A stretch of 64,000 bases of DNA. Origin: Porites lobata (Eukaryota > Cnidaria > Anthozoa > Scleractinia > Poritidae). The notes beneath the pieces were generated by a model. That model saw only the letters and a list, made by a program, of their open reading frames with translations. It searched no databases and was not told the DNA's origin. Shown in pieces: positions 58,301 through 64,000 of the stretch. Each line of letters begins with the position of its first letter. Within the stretch, counting starts at the first letter, position 1. The position numbers and the translations under genes are program-made. Location: contig CALNXK010000043.1 in assembly GCA_942486035.1 (NCBI GenBank), forward strand, positions 2,777,001 through 2,841,000, written 5' to 3'.

Positions 58301-61300
58301 CTGTTCAGAAATGCCTGGACCTCCACTATTTAATATTTCATCATGGTCTTTTCCTCTGACATACACTATATGATCTTTTTTCCATTTACCGCGGGGTGGA
58401 GGACGATCATTACGTGGCACAAAGTCATCCATTCTTCTATCGATGTCACTGTTCCAGTCATCAACTGGTCTATCATTTCTTTCTCCTCTCCTTGCAAACC
58501 TAGGCTCATTTTGGAATTCTAAATTTTGAAATCCATCATTACCAGGGTCCCTGTTTCTATCTTGGCCTCTTCCTCTCCCAGTCTTTCCTCTTTCCTTTTC
58601 CTTTCTTTCAGCAGATCTTCTTCTTGCTTTGCGTGATTTTCCTCTACCACTCAAAATCTTTGGCTCCTCAGAAGTGTTCTCATGACCTGAAGCATGAGTT
58701 GACCAGTCTCCTGAATTCCGCCTTCTATGGCTGTGTTTGGGTCTGGGTTCTGAGTGAAGATCACCATATTTTGGACTTCCTGTAACCTCCCTCTCAAGTT
58801 GAGCTACTGGTTGAACTCTATTCATGTTTCCAACAGGAGGTTTGTCAAAAGCCATGTGCTGAAGATTCCTGGTTTCCTGGAACTGACTCATTTCAGAGTC
58901 TGCCTGTGAGAGATGACTCGAGTATCCCTCAAGTCTACTTGAAGTCCTCTCAGACTGATGACTATGGTCAACAGGTACAGGTAAAAGTTCTGGATTTTCA
59001 ACCAAAAACCTTTCTTTAACAGGTTGTGTTGTTGTCTCTTGCTCACTCCGACGGTCACGGAGACGCGGATCTCTAAGAGGATCTATTGGATTACTCTCAG
59101 CCAATTCTCCTTTGGTCAACACTGTTCCAACTGTGCTGCTGGGTGGCTGTTCAAAATCAGCAAAATAATCTGGTTAGATTTGTACAACAGCATTTTACTT
59201 TACAAAAACAACTTGAAAATATTTAGCCTAAAAGTGATTCATATACATGTAACTCAGAGGAAGACAGATTCATTCTATTCCTTTTAATTACACCTGTACT
59301 AACAATGGAGAAAGAAAAACTATAGAAAAGATTGTTAAAAAGATGTTTATATAAAAGTTAAGAATTCAATAAAATCATGTCAATCTAAATAAAATGACAA
59401 AAAAAAAAACAGAGCACAGGTACCCCATTGGAGAGTAAGGACTCAGGTTCCTCTGTGTTGAGCCTTAGGTGAAGAATATCCTGTTGTTGTTGCTGCATAA
59501 GCAATTGCCTCTCTTGTTGCTGTTTCTTAAGCAAAAGATCTCTTTTCATTTGGTGTTCTTGAATTTCAAGTTCAGTCAACTTCAACTGCTCTTGTTGTAA
59601 TCTCTCTAGTTCTAGCAAACGTTGTTGATGACCCTCGACAACATGGTGTTCCTCTGGTGTTGAGATTTCGGCAGTCAACGAGGCAACCCCACCAGCATTC
59701 TCTGCCTACACAATTCACAACAAGTGACAATGTTATACTGTAAAATAATATTTTGTTCACTGCTATACTGTATAACAATGCATAAAACATTCTGAAAATG
59801 ATTATTATCATTATTATTCATACAGTCATGATACCATTCGTCTAAGGTAAAGACCTGATCTACAAGATGTGAAGATACTCGTACATACTATAATTATGTT
59901 GTTGGAAAAACAATAAATGGAATCAAGAATCAACAAATGAGACAAATCGTATGTGGCCAGATAACATTCTGGGAAATATGACCATTTGGAGTGAAAATAA
60001 TTTGATGCTCTCACCTTTTTCAGAAATTTAGGGTTTATGTGTATAGAAGGGCTTGGAGGAGGTGCTGCAGAAATAGGCCAGCCAGGATCATGCTTGCTAA
60101 CAGAAACATCTAAGTCATGCAACATTTTAGCAGGAAAGTATGGTGACCAAGTGTGTCGTAACTTGTACAGATCACGTCGAGTCTTTTCATCAGCCTTTAC
60201 AATCAAATCAAAACAATACATCATTGAACCTCACACTACTGATGCTCATATCATTTTAAAAGGTTTGAATTCAGAAGCAGGGCTTGAAATATTAAAAGTA
60301 AACTGTTAACCAACAGGTAGTAATTTCCAAGGTTTGGTTACTAAAGATGTGCCTAAATAACCCAGCGCATTTAAATTAAGTATAATTGTGAATGAGGGAA
60401 AATCTTATTCAGATATTGTCAATTTCCGCAAAAGGCTAATGTATTTCTTTTTCTGTTTTCTACTTTGAACAATTGCTTATTCTTAACAATATGCTTGTAG
60501 CATAACGAACAACACACAAAAAAAGCAGGGTCAATATTTATAAGCGGGATTTTTGACGGGGACAAAGCAGCCTGTCCACAATAATAAGGCGTCCGTGTTA
60601 AGTGGGTGTCTGTAGAGCAGGGTTTGACTGTAATACAAACCTTTTCAAATACACAAGTGAATGTCTCCTCCATGATCTGAGCGACAAGGTGAAGGTAGTC
60701 ACCACCAACATTCTTGACAATTGAATCAAGCAAGTAAAGTGATGGCAGTTTATACTGCTGTTGGACCTGTCAAAATATAATAGCAAATTGACATGTGTGA
60801 ACACTAAAGATGAAAAAAGCACAAGCTGACAGCTAAAAGGCTGCAGAGTACGCAAGCAACTGTATTAACAAGATCAAATTTACAGAAAAGGTGAGCTATA
60901 CCCAGCTGGTATATTAAAGCTATTATTGTCTGAACAAGAAGGAGTACTCACAAGCCACAGAGGGCCACAGTGAATAACTACCGCTGTATATACCACTCAT
61001 ACTTTTACTCCATTTGAACCTTCTTGCATTGTTTCCTCACAGTTAGTTTTATTTTTCAATTTGCTTTCAAAATTGCGACGTTATAGGGCAAAATTTTTCA
61101 TTAAGCTTTAATGGCTACCATAAGCTTAAGCTTAAGGCTTATTAATTTTTTTCCCAATGGCTATTCGTACGGGACCCATACACCACCCTGTATTTGCCAT
61201 TCATACAGGATTAAGTCTCTTCTTGAAAATTTACACAGGAAAAAATAACGGATTCCCATTTTTGGATATTTTAGGGTATTTAAAGAATACCCACAAAAAT

Positions 61301-62115
61301 CCCAAATTTGGAAGAGTGAGACAAGTCCCAATCTGGGAACTTGGTTGGGAATTTCCTGGTTGGGACTTGTCTCACTTTGCCAAATTTGGGATTTTTATGG
61401 GTATTCTTTAAATACCCAAAAATATCCAAAAATGGGAATCCGTTATTTTTTCCTGTGATGAAATTTCTGGTCAACAAATTTCCATGAAAGTGTAAGTCTC
61501 TTCACCACTTTTCAATTTGTAAGGAAAAAAGTTCAGTGCCAAATTTTAAAAGGAAAAAAATTCAATGAGGCAACATTGAGAACCGATCCCGAGGCATAAA
61601 ATCCATAGTCCGTAGCCTAACCACTCTACCACGGAGTACTCGCTGCTAGGTGGAGTTTGATTTTAATTCACATAACAACAACCGTAACCCTAAATAGAAG
61701 CTAACTGTTTCGAGTCAGTGCTTAACCTTAATCAGTTTAGTAAGAATCCCGTGTGAATAGCAAATACAAGTCGATGTACGATCTCCGTACGAATAGCCAC
61801 TAAAATAGGTTTTTTTTAAGTGACGCTGTCTATCATTTTAGGAATGTTTGAATCGCTACCGTACCCATTACTTTACACCACTATTATGAACACATTCCTA
61901 CAGAGAAAAACAGTTAACATGATTCTAATGAGTAAACAAATATCAACACAAACCTGACGAATGCGACTAGCGATCAGCTTTGTTATACTCGATGCATGCT
62001 GACTGTTCTCTTCCGCCAACATTGTAAGCACATTTATGAGGGGTTTAGAATTGAATGTTAAGTCTTCCAGTGATTCTTTATATTCCTCGCAAATATCATC
62101 TTCCCCAGATTCCAT
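52399..62115 (-). CDS. PCF11: PCF11 cleavage and polyadenylation factor subunit
   Basis: PCF11 belongs to cleavage factor II; it binds the RNA polymerase II C-terminal domain and couples 3'-end cleavage to termination in the nucleus. Thirteen exons on minus: 62115-61954, 60766-60641, 60194-60015, 59705-59424, 59146-57857, 57149-56975, 56743-56333, 55348-55042, 54467-54244, 53821-53694, 53562-53470, 53039-53004, 52722-52399. All phases close, giving 1,245 residues. The CID is at 1-140 (SLEDLTFNSKPLINVLTMLA, LLDSIVKNVGGDYL, TFTCVFEK, LYKLRHTW). A Gln-rich coiled coil is at 157-250, an Arg/Glu/Gly-rich region at 251-680, AGDITIDQHHELVDKLHQLF near 687-706, and a Pro/Arg/Gly-rich stretch at 739-860. 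Zinc finger 1 is C993-x2-C996-x14-H1011-x3-H1015; zinc finger 2 has C1097, C1100, H1129 and C1132. The last 107 residues are acidic and low complexity. Confidence 0.93.
53004..53469 (-). other. PCF11: GC-AG intron followed by a 36-nt microexon in PCF11
   Basis: Exon 11 ends GGCAAG at 53470 and the intron begins GCAAGTG (53469 downward), a GC donor with otherwise perfect consensus. The acceptor TTGCTTTTTCAG leads into a 36-nt exon (53039-53004) coding TYHSLCYQDAKE, then GTGAGG. The His and second Cys in it align with the YHPSCY zinc-ligand segment of PCF11, which supports this otherwise easily missed exon. Confidence 0.8.
55455..55605. mobile_element. MITE in PCF11 intron 7
   Basis: TATATGTTGTAGTTAATTTT and its inverse bound about 150 bp, with caggtaatttttgtttttc mirrored inside. 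Intron insertion; exact boundaries unresolved. Confidence 0.7.
56879..56915. repeat. Perfect 37-bp palindrome in PCF11 intron 6
   Basis: AACAATTGCAGAAACAAT is followed by a single A and then its exact reverse complement. No target duplication or interior is visible. Confidence 0.8.
61150..61806. mobile_element. MITE in PCF11 intron 1, containing a second hairpin
   Basis: The left arm TGGCTATTCGTACGG ... TGTATTTGCCATTCATACAG and the right arm (inverse of TGGCTATTCGTACGG ... TTGTATTTGCTATTCACACG) form about 65-bp terminal repeats. A separate strong palindrome (61235-61458) is inserted within it. Confidence 0.65.
61235..61458. mobile_element. Nested long-arm hairpin element in PCF11 intron 1
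   Basis: CACAGGAAAAAATAACGGAT and its inverse start arms of about 95 bp that include cccatttttggatatttt and gggtatttaaagaataccca. The short centre is near gggaacttggttgggaattt. Arms nearly identical. Confidence 0.75.
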
Positions 62116-62504
62116 GCTGGCGACGAAAAAAGACAGTGGAAAGACGAAAGACGGCAAAAATTAAAACATTTTCGACAAGGGAACGAGTAGCTAAAATTCC
62201 AAGATGGCGACCAATCTACAGCCTCGGTTTGAAACTAAAAGCATTGTGGGTAAAGACAGTCCCAGTCTTTCTCTTCGGCCACGAGGGGAGAGCGCTTTTC
62301 GATGGAACCAGACTGGAGCCCTGAAAGTATAAGAAGGTTAATTTATTCGGTTGTCGACGTTATCTGTAGGTGTGGGATAATTTTTAATCATGTGAAAACA
62401 CACTTAAAGTTAAAGGGCCTTAGCCTTCACTTTTTTTTTACATGATCCCAGTAGCATTTTACGACGTAGAACTTTAGAGTTAGGCTCCGGCACGTAGAGG
62501 CAGC

Positions 62505-62855
62505 AGAGTAAGTAAGCAAAGCTCCTCAAGGAAGCAAAGCACCTCGAGCAAGCGACGCATCCCAAGTAAGCAAAGCACCTCAAGTAAGCAAAGCACCTCA
62601 AGCAAGCAAAGCATTTCAAGCAAGCAAAGCATCTCAAGTAAGCAAAGCACCTCAAGCATGCAATGCACTTCAAGCAAAGCATTTCAAGAGAGCAAAGCAT
62701 CTCTCAAAGCACCTCAAGCAAGCAAATCATCTCAGGTAAGCAAAGCATCTCAAACAAGCAAACCATCTCAAGCAAGCAAAGTATTGCAAATAAGCTAAAT
62801 ATTTCGAGTATGAAAATACATTTAAAGTAAAGTAGGGAAGGAAAGCATCTCAAGT
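62505..62855. repeat. 18-bp minisatellite AAGCAAAGCACCTCAAGT
   Basis: About 17 units of 18 bp, with C/T variation in the middle and at the last base. Later units (after 62670) are more diverged or shortened. Because the period is a multiple of three, it yields artificial open frames on minus (repeats of Cys-Leu-Leu-Glu-Val-Leu). It lies about 400 bp upstream of the PCF11 start. Confidence 0.85.
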
Positions 62856-62885
62856 AAGTTAAGCCACAGCTAAAGAAGGTGAGTG

Positions 62886-63117
62886 AGACGCCATTTTACA
62901 GTATTTTACAGTTACAGGTGGAAACGAGGCTGGAGTTGACCTTGTTTTGATACAACCCTTTCTGCTTTGTTATGTAAATCATGTCATTCTTATGCTAACT
63001 AGTATTTTTTAAGCATAATTTCCATAAGAAAAGAAAGAGGTTTGTATCAAAACAAGGTCAACCTCAGCCTCTCATTCTTTCAAAGGCTAGAATAACTGTA
63101 AAATGGTCTATTATATG
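62886..63117. mobile_element. MITE between PCF11 and the last gene
   Basis: The outer arms CCATTTTACAG and CTGTAAAATGG and the inner arms TTGACCTTGTTTTGATACAA and its exact inverse give a hairpin of about 85 bp per arm around an AT-rich loop. No clear target duplication. Confidence 0.7.
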
Positions 63118-63121
63118 AACA

Positions 63122-63163
63122 CAGAAACTCATAAGGGGTTGTTCAACCCCTTATGAGTTTCTG
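63122..63163. repeat. Hairpin, 17-19 bp stem
   Basis: CAGAAACTCATAAGGGG and its perfect inverse enclose ttgttcaa. It lies about 180 bp upstream of the last gene's start codon. Confidence 0.75.
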
Positions 63164-63340
63164 ATGAACAACTATACGATGGCTTGACATGAAGTATTTC
63201 CCCGTTGCCGGGTGTTAAATCTCTGTATATTTGACGTCATACACCAACGCAAGTGAAGTCATGCATCATGTTTTATTTGTTGTTTGTTGTTAGCTGCGCA
63301 ACTGAAAAAGATCTAAGGAAGGTCTGCTTGTGTCGTAAGA

Positions 63341-64000
63341 ATGCGTCTCTATCCAGTGGTTCTTTTTCTGATCATCATCACACTGATGAGTGTGATGCTG
63401 GAGTTATCTCATGCCGCTAGGGGAAGAAGCGGTGGTGGTTCTCGCGGTGGATCCAGTGGTAGCCGAAAAAGTTCAGGGTCTAAATCAAGCTCTGGATCAG
63501 GTGCTAAAACAAAAGTGGGCAAATACGATCCCATTAAACCAACTACAGTTCGCTCTCCTGTTATTGTAAAGCAAACTAAGGTTGGTTCTCGCTCAGAGGT
63601 GCTAAAAAGAGTTCTGTTTGGTTATGTCGTGTATCACTATGCTTTCGGTAATGCTCCAGTGTATCGCGGAGGGTATCCGATGTATGGTAGTTACGTAACA
63701 ATCCCAGAAAAAAGAGCTGTCAGAATTACCCATGAAGAGCAGACGTTGCTGAACGATGGAGGAGATAAATGTCTGTCAGAAGATTCGAAGATGTCTACGC
63801 TACGGGAAGGCATCGGCGAAAACTTGGTGGAATTGAAGACAACAGTCAAGTACAAAAACGGGAAAACGCAGATTTATAATAACAGTACCATCTCTTTGGA
63901 AGACATCAAAGAGGAGGATTTTGAAGTGATCACTCGAGCTCGGTATAACACAACGATAGTAGCAGGAACATCCTGTACTCAAGTGGAAAAGAAAGTTGAA
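63341..64000 (+). CDS. Secreted Ser/Gly/Arg-rich protein, 5' part (runs off window)
   Basis: I do not recognise this gene. The ATG at 63341 opens a frame of exactly 220 codons that is still open at the right edge. Residues 1-25 are a clear signal peptide (LYPVVLFLIIITLMSVML, then ELSHA). Residues 26-52 are Gly/Ser/Arg-rich (RGRSGGGSRGGSSGSRK). A hydrophobic, Tyr-rich segment follows at about 87-116 (VLFGYVVYHYAFGNAPVY, GGYPMYGSY). Then comes a polar region with two Cys (DKCLSED and GTSCTQ) and N-glycosylation sequons (NNST, NTT). It is probably secreted or extracellular-matrix. It is faintly reminiscent of the CX-module proteins of nematodes and cnidarians, but I cannot confirm that. No intron is seen within this part. 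Confidence 0.75.
   Translation, partial: MRLYPVVLFLIIITLMSVMLELSHAARGRSGGGSRGGSSGSRKSSGSKSSSGSGAKTKVGKYDPIKPTTVRSPVIVKQTKVGSRSEVLKRVLFGYVVYHYAFGNAPVYRGGYPMYGSYVTIPEKRAVRITHEEQTLLNDGGDKCLSEDSKMSTLREGIGENLVELKTTVKYKNGKTQIYNNSTISLEDIKEEDFEVITRARYNTTIVAGTSCTQVEKKVE

Noticed and set aside
61570..61665. tRNA-like stretch on minus (tggtagagtggttaggc)
   Set aside because: It resembles an A box, but I cannot build the T arm or acceptor stem, and the B-box region is poor. At most it is a decayed tRNA-derived repeat.
62410..62700. Cys/Leu-rich open frames on minus
   Set aside because: They are the translation of the 18-bp minisatellite; all frames are open because the period is a multiple of three.
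62505..62855. CRISPR-like array
   Set aside because: Units are contiguous, with no spacers, in a eukaryotic genome.

Overview
The window reads as nuclear DNA of an anthozoan cnidarian, most likely a stony coral. It is AT-rich and its genes are split by short GT-AG introns. The conserved genes are metazoan orthologs: a FADD-type adaptor, a TNF receptor, an ABCC transporter, FAM114A and PCF11. The gaps are crowded with small palindromic class II elements, and one young BEL/Pao LTR retrotransposon is present. The clade call is inference; no marker gene fixes the species.

Layout. 1-11.4 kb (minus strand): three tandem paralogs of an acidic, Lys/Glu/Ser-rich protein family that I do not recognise. 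Each has a short basic 5' coding exon, a phase-1 intron and one long exon; the first copy runs off the left edge. 11.4-18.4 kb: no gene, but a nest of DNA transposons (14.1-16.3 kb) that includes a PIF/Harbinger deletion derivative. 18.49-19.36 kb (plus): a two-exon FADD-like DED+DD adaptor. 19.4-29 kb: gene-poor, with at least eight small elements or hairpins, several with exact target-site duplications. 29.3-31.4 kb (plus): a three-exon TNF-receptor-like membrane protein without a death domain. 32.6-37.6 kb (minus): a six-exon ABCC/MRP-like transporter with eroded ATPase motifs. 39.88-46.27 kb: a complete BEL/Pao element (coding on minus) with apparently identical 484-bp LTRs and a 5-bp target-site duplication, but a broken reading frame and a substituted integrase residue. 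46.7-50.7 kb (plus): five-exon FAM114A. 52.4-62.1 kb (minus): thirteen-exon PCF11, reconstructed with every splice phase closing. 63.3 kb to the right edge (plus): the 5' part of a secreted protein gene that I do not recognise.

How the genes relate. The FADD-like adaptor and the TNF-receptor-like gene lie 10 kb apart on the same strand and belong to the same broad signalling world, but this receptor has no death domain, so a direct pairing is not supported. PCF11 and FAM114A converge, and the other neighbours look unrelated. The most distinctive contents are the tandem acidic family, the three insertions with 9-bp duplications that share a TAG terminus, the decayed ABC transporter and the recently inserted but defective BEL element.

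Splice sites were placed by hand from GT/AG (one GC/AG) signals and phase bookkeeping. No database search was run.
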